Assembly (NCBI GenBank): GCA_036986255.1
Contig: BTRF01000011.1
Coordinates: 1-16,089 of the forward strand
Reading direction: 5' to 3'
Origin: BTRF01 sp036986255
Lineage (GTDB): Bacteria > Patescibacteriota > WWE3 > 9FT-COMBO-53-11
Length of the DNA: 16,089 nucleotides
The translations under genes were made by a program, and so were the position numbers. Positions within the stretch are counted from its first letter, which is position 1. Each line of letters opens with the position of its first letter. The notes beneath the pieces were generated by a model. That model was not told the DNA's origin. It saw nothing but the letters and a program-made list of their open reading frames with translations, and made no database searches. This document shows positions 1 through 6,194 of the stretch, piece after piece.

Positions 1-439
1 CCCGCCGGAAGACCATCAATTTCGGTTACGGGGCTTTCACCCTCTACGGCCGCCCTTTCCAGAGCGTTCTCCTATCAACAGTCTTCGTTATGCAGGTCCT
101 ACAACCCCACAGCTTACGCTGTGGTTTGGGCTGATCCCCTTTCGCTCGCCGCTACTCAGGGAATGCTGCGCGCATAGCGAACTATGCACGCTTCGTTTTC
201 CTTTCCTCCAGCTACTGAGATGTTTCACTTCGCTGAGTTCCCTCCAACCCGGTTAATATCCCGCCGAAAGGCGGGAACTTGGCCGGGAGGTAGTCGCCAA
301 AGGCGACTGGGTTTCCCCATTCGGAAATCCCCGGTTAATAACGCTTCTTGCCAGCTTACCGAGGCTTATCGCAGGCTCATACGTCCTTCATCGGCTCTTT
401 GCCCCAAGGCATCCATCATCTGCCTTAATAAAAAGACCT
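1..439 (-). rRNA. 23S ribosomal RNA, 5' part (runs off the left edge)
   Basis: The reverse complement reads as the 5' domain of bacterial 23S rRNA. Recognisable conserved blocks, in order, are GATGGATGCC, GATGAAGGACGT, GCGATAAGC, TTTCCGAATGGGGAAACCC, GAAACATCT, AGTAGCGGCGAGCGAA and GGGTGAAAGCCCCGTA. The 5' end near 439 was placed by counting the same 22 bases before GGTGGATGCC as in E. coli, so it is good to a few bases. The gene is cut at position 1, and only about the first sixth is present. Compared with E. coli, a variable-region hairpin (GCATAG-TTCG-CTATGC, near 168-192) is longer. No intron or large insertion is visible in this part. tRNA-Ala lies just upstream. No 16S rRNA lies in the 15 kb upstream. 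Confidence 0.97.
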
Positions 440-449
440 TCTTTTTCCG

Positions 450-480
450 CTATCAATCTCGCTTAAAACAAGTTTGATAG
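450..480 (-). repeat. Inverted repeat in the tRNA-Ala/23S spacer
   Basis: CTATCAA at 450-456 and TTGATAG at 474-480 are perfect complements around a 17-base loop, in the 69-base spacer between tRNA-Ala and 23S. It could be a local processing hairpin for the 23S 5' end. Processing stems normally pair 5' with 3' flanks of 23S, and the 3' flank is outside the window, so the role is inferred. Confidence 0.5.
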
Positions 481-508
481 CAATTTCTGCTTCGACTTGT
501 TAAGGTGC

Positions 509-584
509 TGGTGGACTCGAGCGGAATCGAACCGCTGACCTCCTCGTTGCAAACGAGGCGCTCTGCCAACTGAGCTACGAGCCC
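509..584 (-). tRNA. tRNA-Ala (anticodon UGC), CCA encoded
   Basis: The minus strand folds into a full 76-base cloverleaf. The acceptor stem is GGGCUCG/CGAGUCC, the D arm begins GCUC, the anticodon stem is CCUCG/CGAGG around loop UUUGCAA, and the T arm contains GGUUCGAUUCC. The discriminator is A and CCA is encoded at 509-511. The anticodon UGC (549-551) and the acceptor G3:U70 wobble pair, the alanine identity element, fix the identity. It sits 69 bases upstream of 23S, where the 16S-23S spacer tRNA usually lies. Here no 16S precedes it, and an M16 peptidase gene ends about 210 bases upstream. Confidence 0.97.
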
Positions 585-638
585 CCGGACTAGATCGGTG
601 TGAAGCGACGCTTCGCCACCTTCCGCCGTCGCGGAAAT

Positions 639-661
639 AAAAAAACCAGCCCGAGGCTGGC
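639..661 (-). terminator. Intrinsic terminator between M16 peptidase and tRNA-Ala
   Basis: On the minus strand CCAGCC-TCG-GGCTGG (660-646) is followed by seven T residues (645-639). It is positioned to end M16 peptidase transcription, and it also lies downstream of the promoter at 756-784, so a short terminated RNA of about 110 bases is possible. Confidence 0.85.
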
Positions 662-686
662 AAAAGCTTCAGAATAAAAAGCTACA

Positions 687-746
687 CTAACAGATTAAAG
701 CCCCCTCGCGGGATGCAAACCTTAATATGTCTAAAACCCTTGCCAT
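687..746 (-). CDS. Possible 19-codon leaderless micro-ORF
   Basis: An ATG at 744-746 lies 9 bases after the -10 box of the promoter at 756-784, so a transcript starting near 749 would have almost no 5' leader. The frame runs 19 codons (beginning MARVLDILR, ending GALIC) to TAG at 687-689, just before the terminator at 639-661. No SD is present. The geometry matches the leaderless M16 peptidase nearby. The alternative is a non-coding leader or small RNA in which this frame arises by chance, which is at least as likely. Confidence 0.2.
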   Translation of the reverse strand: MARVLDILRFASREGALIC

Positions 747-755
747 CTGGTGATA

Positions 756-784
756 AGGATATCAGCAAAATTACTAAACGTCAA
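756..784 (-). promoter_or_regulatory. Sigma70-type promoter, probable tRNA-Ala/23S promoter
   Basis: TTGACG (779-784) and TATCCT (756-761) are separated by 17 bases on the minus strand. Transcription would start near 749. It lies 11 bases past the M16 peptidase stop codon and is the only good promoter seen before tRNA-Ala. Confidence 0.7.
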
Positions 785-794
785 TAAGAAGAAT

Positions 795-2063
795 TTAGGA
801 TAGCCCTTTAAGTATCGTATCCTCTAGTTCTTTAGAAGTAATGCTACGGTGCGACACCGACAGATAGGAATTTTCCGGAACGAAAATCTTCTGGGCCAGA
901 GTTCTTAGATCGTCTACCGAGACTCTAGCCAGCCCTTCCAAAAACTCATTTGGTTCAACTGGTTTCCCTAAAAAATGGTCCCAATTCATAATAAATTTTG
1001 CCCAGCCTTCTGGAGCTTCCAAGTCGAACAAAAGATCAACTTCCATTAATTTTTTAATTTTTCTAAATTCTGCAGAAGGAACTTTCGATTCTTTGAGTCT
1101 ACTCAACTCTTCACAGATTATCGAAACCGACCGACCAACCTCGGAGTACGAAAAACCACCAACAACCGAAGGCAGAAACAAGTCTTTAATCCTAAAATGA
1201 CGCATTCCCACGCTGTAAGCAAGATTTTCCTTCTCCCTAAGACGTGCCGCTAACCTGTCTCTACTAAAAAGAAGGACAACTAAAAATCGCTCCACCATAT
1301 GGGCATGAAGTGTTTGGGGAGAACTTGGAAAAGATAAAATAAGACTAGCTTGTTTGCTTTCCTCCGGCAAAACTACTGCTCGAGGACCGCTAGGTCGATA
1401 CTCGAACCGAGAGTACGCTGGAACAGGACGATTCCTAATAACAGAAAAGTAATCCTTAACCAAATCAATAAACCTCCCATGCGGCACATCACCGACAGCA
1501 GTGATTACCATATTTCCAGGAACATAAAATTTTGGGACAAAAGAGGTTATATCAGAATGCTCAATCCGTGCAAGCGTTTCGGGGTATCCAAGACCTGGGT
1601 GGGACAGCGGGTGTCCATCAAAAACAAGCTTGAACAAAGCATCACTAACTTTCCGGCCGAGTGAATCCTGAGCACGAGCGATCTCTTCAAGAATTATCTT
1701 TCTTTCCCCAACTAACTCTTTTTCTAACAAGAGGGGGGAAACTACCAGAGGAAACAAAACTTCTGCGGCTTTTTCCAAGTCCTTATGAAGGACTTTGACC
1801 CAATAATCAACACTTTCTTTCCATACGGAAGCATTGATTTTACCGCCGAGGTTTTGGATCACTCGAGTAACGTCTAGTCCGCTAGGATAATTCTTTGTTC
1901 CATTCATCACCATATGTTCCACAAAGTGTGGTAAACCTTCCTTTCCCTTGGGACAGTACTTGGAGCCTGCAGCTACCTTAATATCCACGTAAACACTGCT
2001 CACGCCGGGCTGTTTGTAGGTTATAATTTTCAAACCGTTATCTAGCGTAGTTATTTGGTACAT
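795..2063 (-). CDS. M16 family zinc metallopeptidase (insulinase/processing-peptidase type)
   Basis: The 422-residue protein has the M16 inverted zinc motif HxxEH as HFVEH at residues 46-50. The downstream acidic segment ILEEI (124-128) holds the third ligand Glu, as in the family. Residues 1-200 form the active N-terminal half and the rest the catalytically silent half. Length suits a single-chain M16B/M16C-type subunit. No signal peptide or membrane segment is seen, so it is probably cytoplasmic or released by another route; the family degrades peptides or processes precursors. ATG at 2061-2063 lacks an SD, but a promoter -10 box ends 7 bases before it, so the mRNA is probably leaderless. 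Base composition looks more AT-rich than the genes upstream. The family call is firm and the substrate is unknown. Confidence 0.93.
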   Translation of the reverse strand: MYQITTLDNGLKIITYKQPGVSSVYVDIKVAAGSKYCPKGKEGLPHFVEHMVMNGTKNYPSGLDVTRVIQNLGGKINASVWKESVDYWVKVLHKDLEKAAEVLFPLVVSPLLLEKELVGERKIILEEIARAQDSLGRKVSDALFKLVFDGHPLSHPGLGYPETLARIEHSDITSFVPKFYVPGNMVITAVGDVPHGRFIDLVKDYFSVIRNRPVPAYSRFEYRPSGPRAVVLPEESKQASLILSFPSSPQTLHAHMVERFLVVLLFSRDRLAARLREKENLAYSVGMRHFRIKDLFLPSVVGGFSYSEVGRSVSIICEELSRLKESKVPSAEFRKIKKLMEVDLLFDLEAPEGWAKFIMNWDHFLGKPVEPNEFLEGLARVSVDDLRTLAQKIFVPENSYLSVSHRSITSKELEDTILKGLS

Positions 2064-2070
2064 AAACTAA

Positions 2071-2100
2071 ATTATACTGCGGTCTTCCAGGCCTTGTAAA
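2071..2100 (-). promoter_or_regulatory. Promoter of the M16 peptidase gene (leaderless start)
   Basis: TTTACA (2095-2100) and a consensus TATAAT (2071-2076) are 18 bases apart. The predicted start point, about 7 bases past the -10 box, coincides with the ATG at 2061-2063, leaving essentially no 5' untranslated region. Confidence 0.8.
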
Positions 2101-2131
2101 ATTCGCAGGCGAATTTAAGCAGGACAAACCT

Positions 2132-2166
2132 AAAAAAAGCTCCGTTCTCTTTTCAGAGAGCAGAGC
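2132..2166 (-). terminator. Intrinsic terminator of the 28-codon gene
   Basis: On the minus strand GCTCTG (2166-2161) pairs with CGGAGC (2144-2139), and TCTCT pairs with AGAGA around a GAAA tetraloop, with one mismatch between the two helices. Seven T residues follow (2138-2132). It separates the micro-gene from the M16 peptidase promoter. Confidence 0.9.
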
Positions 2167-2170
2167 CTTG

Positions 2171-2200
2171 GATGATATCGAGCAGGTGATATCGATAAAC
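2171..2200 (-). repeat. Short direct repeat in the 3' UTR of the micro-gene
   Basis: On the minus strand TCGATATCA occurs twice, 14 bases apart, between the micro-gene stop and its terminator; each copy contains the palindrome GATATC. Function is unknown; it may be a small binding site or chance. Confidence 0.4.
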
Positions 2201-2214
2201 GAAGGAAAGTGATA

Positions 2215-2301
2215 CTACTCGCTCTCTTCCTCGGCTAGATCATCAGCGAGCTCATCGGAATCTTCGTATCCACCGTTTTCGGTGCCGACCTTCGGACCCA
2301 C
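2215..2301 (-). CDS. 28-residue acidic micro-protein with its own transcription unit
   Basis: A 28-codon frame starts at GTG (2299-2301) and ends at TAG (2215-2217). The protein begins MGPKVGTENGGYEDSDE and ends AEEESE. It carries about a dozen Asp/Glu and a single basic residue (Lys4), so it is strongly acidic, with no hydrophobic stretch and no cysteine. It is supported as a real gene by a promoter with consensus TTGACA (2335-2362), an SD GGAGG 8 bases before the GTG, and a strong terminator 50 bases after the stop. The unit stands alone between the 290-residue protein and the M16 peptidase. I do not recognise the family. A disordered acidic peptide that binds a basic partner is one guess. 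A peptide cleaved by the neighbouring peptidase is another. Neither is shown by the sequence. Confidence 0.7.
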   Translation of the reverse strand: MGPKVGTENGGYEDSDELADDLAEEESE

Positions 2302-2334
2302 AGAAACCACCTCCCTTCTTCTAGAACTACCTAT

Positions 2335-2362
2335 AGTATACAACAAGGTTTGGAAATGTCAA
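2335..2362 (-). promoter_or_regulatory. Promoter of the 28-codon gene
   Basis: A perfect TTGACA (2357-2362) is followed after 16 bases by TATACT (2335-2340); TACTAT with 18-base spacing is an overlapping alternative. The start point near 2328 leaves a leader of about 27 bases carrying the SD. Confidence 0.85.
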
Positions 2363-2366
2363 TAAC

Positions 2367-2403
2367 AAAAAAAGGCTCCGAGTCGTCGAAACGAATCGGA
2401 GCC
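2367..2403 (-). terminator. Intrinsic terminator of the 290-residue gene
   Basis: GGCTCCGA (2403-2396) and TCGGAGCC (2381-2374) form an 8-bp stem followed by seven T residues (2373-2367), beginning 8 bases after the stop codon. Confidence 0.95.
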
Positions 2404-2410
2404 TGGCGGC

Positions 2411-3283
2411 CTAGCTTCTGCGGGCCTTGGCCTTCTGCTCGCGGCGCTTGTGCTGGCGATTGAGCTTCCTGACCTGATCATCGGAGAGGAAATCCCCTAT
2501 GGCAGGTCCCCCGTAGAAGTCGTCAGCCTCCACTTTGTTTATGGAGGTGCGCTCCTTGCGGGCGGTGGAAAGCGCATCACGCATCGCACGCGAAGCATTC
2601 TGCAGCTGGCGGGTCTTCTTGTACCCTTCCAGCTCGTCGGCCTCGCGCATCGCCTTTTCGGCCTCGCGCATCGCATCCTGCAGCCGTCTCTGCACGAAGT
2701 TGGACAGCCCTTTGAGGACGCCCTTCGCGCTGATCCGGGCCGAGTGGTACGAAGCCACAGAGAGGTGGTTTCGCACCTGGAAGTAATTCCATCGGACGCC
2801 CTTGAACAAACCCGGATTGGGATCGTTCTCGTCCATGGCTTCCAGGGCCAAACGGTCGCCTTCGGCGATCGCAGCCTCGGCCGCGAGGAACGCCTCGCGA
2901 ACCTCTTGCGGCCAATCTCCGCTCTTGTAATAACGAGCGTAGAACTCGTGCGCCTTCTTCAGCCGCTCCTGCGCGTTCACACGCTGGGGCCGGGTCTCAC
3001 GGTCTTCCCGTGAGATCTGCTCCTTCCGCCACTTGAGGTGGCAGCCGGTGCAGTAGGCGTGGCCTTCCTCCGCATGGTTGCCGCACTTTTCAAAGTTGCG
3101 ACACTCAGCGGCGGTCTTGCCGGCCTCGTCCGCCAAGGCGGACAGAACCGTCTCCCGAACTTTCGGGAGAGTCTTCGCACCCACACCGTTGATCTCCAAG
3201 AGTTTCTCGTCGAGAGCGTTACCCTCGAGCCCCTTGAACAGATCAAGAACATAGGTCTGGCCTCTGATCGTGATCTCGGCCAT
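2411..3283 (-). CDS. Uncharacterised 290-residue Cys4-cluster, helical basic protein
   Basis: I do not recognise this protein. Residues 28-50 (LLEINGVGAKTLPKV...) resemble a helix-hairpin-helix-like turn or a short DNA/protein-binding helix. Residues 61-81 carry four cysteines (C61, C67, C78, C81) with H70 and H75, a probable zinc knuckle. Residues 100-250 are almost entirely helical and charged, with AMREAEKAMREADE suggesting coiled coil. The C-terminus (270-290) is very basic (KRREQKAKARRS). No membrane segment or signal peptide is seen, so nucleic-acid or ribosome association is plausible but inferred. The ATG is fixed by a perfect AAGGAGGT five bases upstream. The gene has its own promoter and terminator. 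It looks clearly more GC-rich than its neighbours, which could mean acquisition or strong codon selection. Confidence 0.88.
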   Translation of the reverse strand: MAEITIRGQTYVLDLFKGLEGNALDEKLLEINGVGAKTLPKVRETVLSALADEAGKTAAECRNFEKCGNHAEEGHAYCTGCHLKWRKEQISREDRETRPQRVNAQERLKKAHEFYARYYKSGDWPQEVREAFLAAEAAIAEGDRLALEAMDENDPNPGLFKGVRWNYFQVRNHLSVASYHSARISAKGVLKGLSNFVQRRLQDAMREAEKAMREADELEGYKKTRQLQNASRAMRDALSTARKERTSINKVEADDFYGGPAIGDFLSDDQVRKLNRQHKRREQKAKARRS

Positions 3284-3335
3284 TTTGACCTCCTTAGGTC
3301 GTTGGATTTCGCGCCGAATGCGCGATATATCTTAT

Positions 3336-3364
3336 AGTTTACTATTAAATAGCAGGTTTTGCAA
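3336..3364 (-). promoter_or_regulatory. Promoter and 5' hairpin of the 290-residue gene
   Basis: TTGCAA (3359-3364) and TAAACT (3336-3341) are 17 bases apart. In the leader, TCGCGC/GCGCGA (3309-3314 and 3320-3325) form a perfect 6-bp inverted repeat, a possible operator or mRNA hairpin, before the strong SD at 3288-3295. Confidence 0.55.
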
Positions 3365-3386
3365 CCTTCTCACACTTAAGGCAAAG

Positions 3387-3423
3387 AAAATCCTCCCCCG
3401 GACATTAAAGAACCGGAGGAGGA
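3387..3423 (-). terminator. Intrinsic terminator overlapping the end of the ViaA-like gene
   Basis: On the minus strand TCCTCCTCCGG (3423-3413) pairs with CCGGGGGAGGA (3401-3391), 11 bp with one G-U pair, followed by TTTT. The 5' arm lies inside the last codons of the ViaA-like gene, so the terminator is partly coding. Confidence 0.8.
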
Positions 3424-4844
3424 TGGTTGGACGAAGGCCGCTTTGCGTTCACAGGAAGAACGTAAATCTCTGCCATCTCACGAAGCAAATCCTCGTCAAA
3501 AATCTCGCTCACTTTCACTACTTGATCCGACAATCTCGCAACTTCCTCAACATTTACCAGGCTATCTTTCCGGATGCCGTCTGCGTCAACGTCTATCAAG
3601 AAGGTGACAAGCGAAAACCGCCGGGTCTGCTTCTCGCCGTTGAACCATAGGACAAACTTGTCAGCCACCGTGTGGTCCTTACCGTCGGAGAGAAGAACCA
3701 CATCCGCGCTTTTAAAGCGAGGGTCTTCCCCAATAAGCTCAACTGCCGCTTTTATAGGTGTCGAAAAATTAGTCCCGCCGTTTCCCCAACGGGTAGCTAA
3801 ATCCACCCACTGCTCGGTGGTAAGGGGATTAGTTAAAGAAGTGTAGACCAAATTAGGGCGGGAGCTGTCGTAACTCTCTCCCTGGAAATAAATCACCATA
3901 AACGTACCATCCCGGCGCGAATAGAGCGTCAAAGCCGCGGCGATCAATTTCTCCAACGCCTGACGGAAATGGTTACCAGAACTAAGCGAAGCTGATAGGT
4001 CCACCAGAAAGATCTTAGACCCCTTCCCTAGCGGCAGGCGGCTTCGAAGCTTGTAGTTAAGGAGTGTTCCTTGCAGAAACTTTTGCCAGAAAAGTACCGC
4101 AAGCGCTTGGTGCCCCAACCGCGACAGCTCAGAAATAAGAGTCCGCGATATATCTCTTCCTTGCGTAACATCGAAAAGCTCCTCAGCACCTGAGAGAACC
4201 TGTTCAAGCCGGCGGCGAAAAGCCGTAGCAATCTTGCCTAGTACACGGGCAAACTTCTTAAGGTCATCCGTATGAGCCAGTACACGCCGCAACTCCTCGC
4301 GCTTATCCGCAAAGATGTTTTGCCAACCGGGGCCGGCCTCCATCCCTCGCATCAGCTCATCAAGCTCTCCTGACTCTAGGAGCCTTTGCTCTTGTTCGGC
4401 TTCGGCGAAAAGGGGTCGGATGTTTTGCGTCTGCTGCGCGAGCTTCCTTAAAAACTCGCTCACATCTTCGGATTCACCTCCCGATCCGCCCTCACCACCT
4501 TGAAGAATTTCCAACAGCCAGCGGCCGATTTCCTCGGCCATCTCTACGGCCTTGGGCTCCTTAAGCACGGTCTGGTCGCGAAACTCGTTCAACCCCAAGG
4601 AGATGAGCATATCCATAAGCTTCTTCTGAAACTGGTGGTCCTCCCAAAGTTCGTTCTCGCGGCAAACCTGCGGATTAGCTTTGTATAGGTACCGAAACAA
4701 GTCTTCCAGAAGAAATGGAAAGGCCTCCAAAAGCTCCCCCGATTCGGAAACGAGGGCAGCCAGAGAAGGCCTTGCGCGGATCCAGCGAATCCAAGCTAAA
4801 GCATCGTACAGATCCTCAAAAACAGCGTTATGCCTCTTCATCCG
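3405..4844 (-). CDS. ViaA-like von Willebrand factor A (VWA) domain protein, RavA partner
   Basis: The 479-residue protein has a helical N-terminal region (1-270) and a C-terminal VWA domain (about 275-460). Its MIDAS metal site reads DLSAS (D281, S283, S285), GGTNFSTP (T357) and LLSDG (D386). Size and layout match E. coli ViaA (about 480 residues). The gene overlaps its RavA-like AAA+ partner by 17 bases: ATG at 4842-4844 lies inside the partner's last codons, so translation is probably coupled. An open frame extends upstream to 5198 but is only the shadow of the ATPase gene. RavA-ViaA pairs are MoxR-type chaperone systems linked in enterobacteria to respiratory-complex and iron-sulfur maturation and to aminoglycoside sensitivity. 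The target here is unknown. The MIDAS departs from the usual DxSGS with Ala at 284. Confidence 0.9.
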   Translation of the reverse strand, partial: RMKRHNAVFEDLYDALAWIRWIRARPSLAALVSESGELLEAFPFLLEDLFRYLYKANPQVCRENELWEDHQFQKKLMDMLISLGLNEFRDQTVLKEPKAVEMAEEIGRWLLEILQGGEGGSGGESEDVSEFLRKLAQQTQNIRPLFAEAEQEQRLLESGELDELMRGMEAGPGWQNIFADKREELRRVLAHTDDLKKFARVLGKIATAFRRRLEQVLSGAEELFDVTQGRDISRTLISELSRLGHQALAVLFWQKFLQGTLLNYKLRSRLPLGKGSKIFLVDLSASLSSGNHFRQALEKLIAAALTLYSRRDGTFMVIYFQGESYDSSRPNLVYTSLTNPLTTEQWVDLATRWGNGGTNFSTPIKAAVELIGEDPRFKSADVVLLSDGKDHTVADKFVLWFNGEKQTRRFSLVTFLIDVDADGIRKDSLVNVEEVARLSDQVVKVSEIFDEDLLREMAEIYVLPVNAKRPSSNHPPPVL

Positions 4845-6060
4845 GATCCTCGTCCTCAGCCTCCTCTTCATCCTCGTCAGGAGGCGGTTCAAGATCGCCG
4901 AAAATCCCCTCGACAAAGAACCAGATACTCTCGACCTTCTCAGTAAATTCATTGATATTCTGTTGCTCCCATCCAGAGCGGGACTCGAGCACAAGCTCTT
5001 CAAGGCGCTCTTGGATATTGGCGATCTCGACCTTTTGCTCAAATCTATCTGCGACGTCGGCGGAGTCATCCTGAACAATCTTGAGCGCTTCCCGGGCGGC
5101 GGCGTAAAGGCGAACCGCCTCGATGTAGGATGGGAACACCACCTCAAGAATAGCCAGAAAAACCGGTTGGATTTCGGAAAGGTCGTTCCAAAAAACATGC
5201 TGGAGGGTAAGAAAGTCCTCCGGCACCACCTGCGCTCGCTGGTTCAAAAAGGCGATTGCACGAAGGGCAACGACCGTCCAACGCCAGCGGCGATCAGAAA
5301 CCCAAATTTCTTCCTTGGCGAACCGTTCGCTAAGATCCCAGAGGAGTTCGTATATTTCCGGAAGAACTTCAACTTTCGCAAGATCCTCGCGAAAGCCCAA
5401 AAGCTCATCAAGCCTAACCGCCGTAGACAGTTTCTTGGGAACTTCCCTCAAGCCCAAAAGCTTAAGGAAGTTTTCCTGCTCATCAATAGGCTCCAAAAAT
5501 GCCCGAAACAAAATTCGATCCCATACCTTTTCCAGGTCGAAGTGCTCGTCGGTGAAATCCGGCAGGCGGTTGGTGCCGGCGACCACGCTTATGGTCGGGC
5601 ATGCCACCTCCTCATCACCGTTGGGGAAAACCCGCTGGTCGGGATTAAGGATCGGGGACATCCCTTGAATGATGGCGGGATTACCGGAGAAGATTTCATC
5701 CACCAGTGCAAAGTGCGCCGAAGGCAAGTAGCCATCGGTGTTATGGCGCGCTTTGGCTTCGCTTTGGAGAATGCGTATATCCACCGGCCCAAAAATTACA
5801 TCAGGCTGGGTAAAGCGGAAGAGTTCAGTATAGAAGTAGCGGGAATCTTCAATGGAGCGGCAAAGAAGCGACAGCATCAATGACTTGGCAGTTCCAGGCT
5901 TGGAAATGAAAAGGACATTGTGCCCGCACAAAAAAGCTGCAAGAACCAGATCCACAGCCTCCTCGCGCTCAAAAAGGTACCGGCAAATTTCACTTCTAAG
6001 GCTGAGCAAACGCTGATAGGCGCCACTTTGATACACGGCGGTCAAATCATAGTCTTTCAC
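4828..6060 (-). CDS. RavA-like MoxR-family AAA+ ATPase
   Basis: The 410-residue protein aligns by eye with RavA through Walker A (SKPGTAKS, 53-60), the FGPV segment (90-93), Walker B (ALVDEI, 118-123), sensor 1 (AGTNRLP, 161-167), the DRILFR arginine segment (181-186), and the downstream VSDRRW motif with the VVPEDFLTL segment. The C-terminus is a strongly acidic tail of about 20 residues. The first Walker A position is Ser rather than Gly. GTG at 6058-6060 is chosen because an SD AGGAGGT lies six bases before it; the longer ATG frame to 6135 would begin inside a terminator hairpin. It would use ATP to remodel a substrate together with the VWA protein whose gene overlaps its 3' end. Family is firm; naming it RavA rather than another MoxR subgroup is less so. 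Confidence 0.9.
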   Translation of the reverse strand: MKDYDLTAVYQSGAYQRLLSLRSEICRYLFEREEAVDLVLAAFLCGHNVLFISKPGTAKSLMLSLLCRSIEDSRYFYTELFRFTQPDVIFGPVDIRILQSEAKARHNTDGYLPSAHFALVDEIFSGNPAIIQGMSPILNPDQRVFPNGDEEVACPTISVVAGTNRLPDFTDEHFDLEKVWDRILFRAFLEPIDEQENFLKLLGLREVPKKLSTAVRLDELLGFREDLAKVEVLPEIYELLWDLSERFAKEEIWVSDRRWRWTVVALRAIAFLNQRAQVVPEDFLTLQHVFWNDLSEIQPVFLAILEVVFPSYIEAVRLYAAAREALKIVQDDSADVADRFEQKVEIANIQERLEELVLESRSGWEQQNINEFTEKVESIWFFVEGIFGDLEPPPDEDEEEAEDEDPDEEA

Positions 6061-6080
6061 CTTTCTACCTCCTTCTTTTA

Positions 6081-6102
6081 AAACTGCGTTACTTTGCAGT
6101 TT
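6081..6102 (-). promoter_or_regulatory. Hairpin just upstream of the ravA-like SD
   Basis: AAACTGC and GCAGTTT (6102-6096 and 6087-6081) form a perfect 7-bp inverted repeat between the terminator at 6109-6130 and the SD at 6067-6072. It may be an operator or an RNA hairpin controlling ribosome access. No convincing promoter is seen between terminator and start codon. Confidence 0.45.
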
Positions 6103-6108
6103 AGCACG

Positions 6109-6130
6109 AAAAAAACTCCGCAATGCGGAG
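6109..6130 (-). terminator. Intrinsic terminator upstream of the ravA-like gene
   Basis: CTCCGC-ATT-GCGGAG on the minus strand (6130-6116) is followed by seven T residues (6115-6109). It lies 48 bases before the ravA-like start codon. It may end the upstream gene or, given the structured region before it, act as an attenuator. Confidence 0.85.
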
Positions 6131-6194
6131 CCCAAACAACCAGAAATTTACTTGCAATATGTGTTAAACTCTTCGCCGTAAGATTATTTCTTAT

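Larger units (their letters stand above)
585..749 (-). promoter_or_regulatory. Structured leader before tRNA-Ala/23S, with boxA-like stretch
   Basis: This is the presumed transcript from the promoter at 756-784 to the tRNA. In order it holds a hairpin near 690-726 (ATTAAG...CTTTAAT enclosing CCC-GCGA-GGG), a boxA-like GGGCTTTAATC (CTTTAA core at 695-700) and an intrinsic terminator (639-661). Two more hairpins follow: TTCCGC/GCGGAA at 621-636, and GGTG..GAAGC/GCTTC..CACC at 597-620. No promoter is visible between the terminator and the tRNA. tRNA/23S transcription may therefore have to read through the terminator, as with boxA/Nus-type antitermination. That mechanism is inference; the hairpins and promoter are seen. 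Confidence 0.5.

Noticed and set aside
184..477. Open frame on the plus strand at the left end
   Set aside because: It lies antisense within the 23S rRNA gene; conserved rRNA explains the sequence.
2215..2301. Prokaryotic ubiquitin-like protein (Pup) identity for the 28-residue peptide
   Set aside because: It is acidic like Pup but far too short and lacks the C-terminal GGQ/GGE; no proteasome or ligase gene is nearby.
4845..5198. N-terminal extension of the ViaA-like frame (about 118 residues)
   Set aside because: It is the out-of-frame shadow of the RavA-like gene, with Arg/Ser-rich nonsense sequence; homology starts at the ATG at 4844.
4681..5883. Long plus-strand frame of 400 codons
   Set aside because: It is antisense to the RavA/ViaA-like genes, with no recognisable motif, SD or promoter; the minus-strand products match known families.
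6061..6135. Longer start of the RavA-like gene at 6135
   Set aside because: It begins inside a terminator hairpin, and a perfectly placed SD serves the GTG at 6060.
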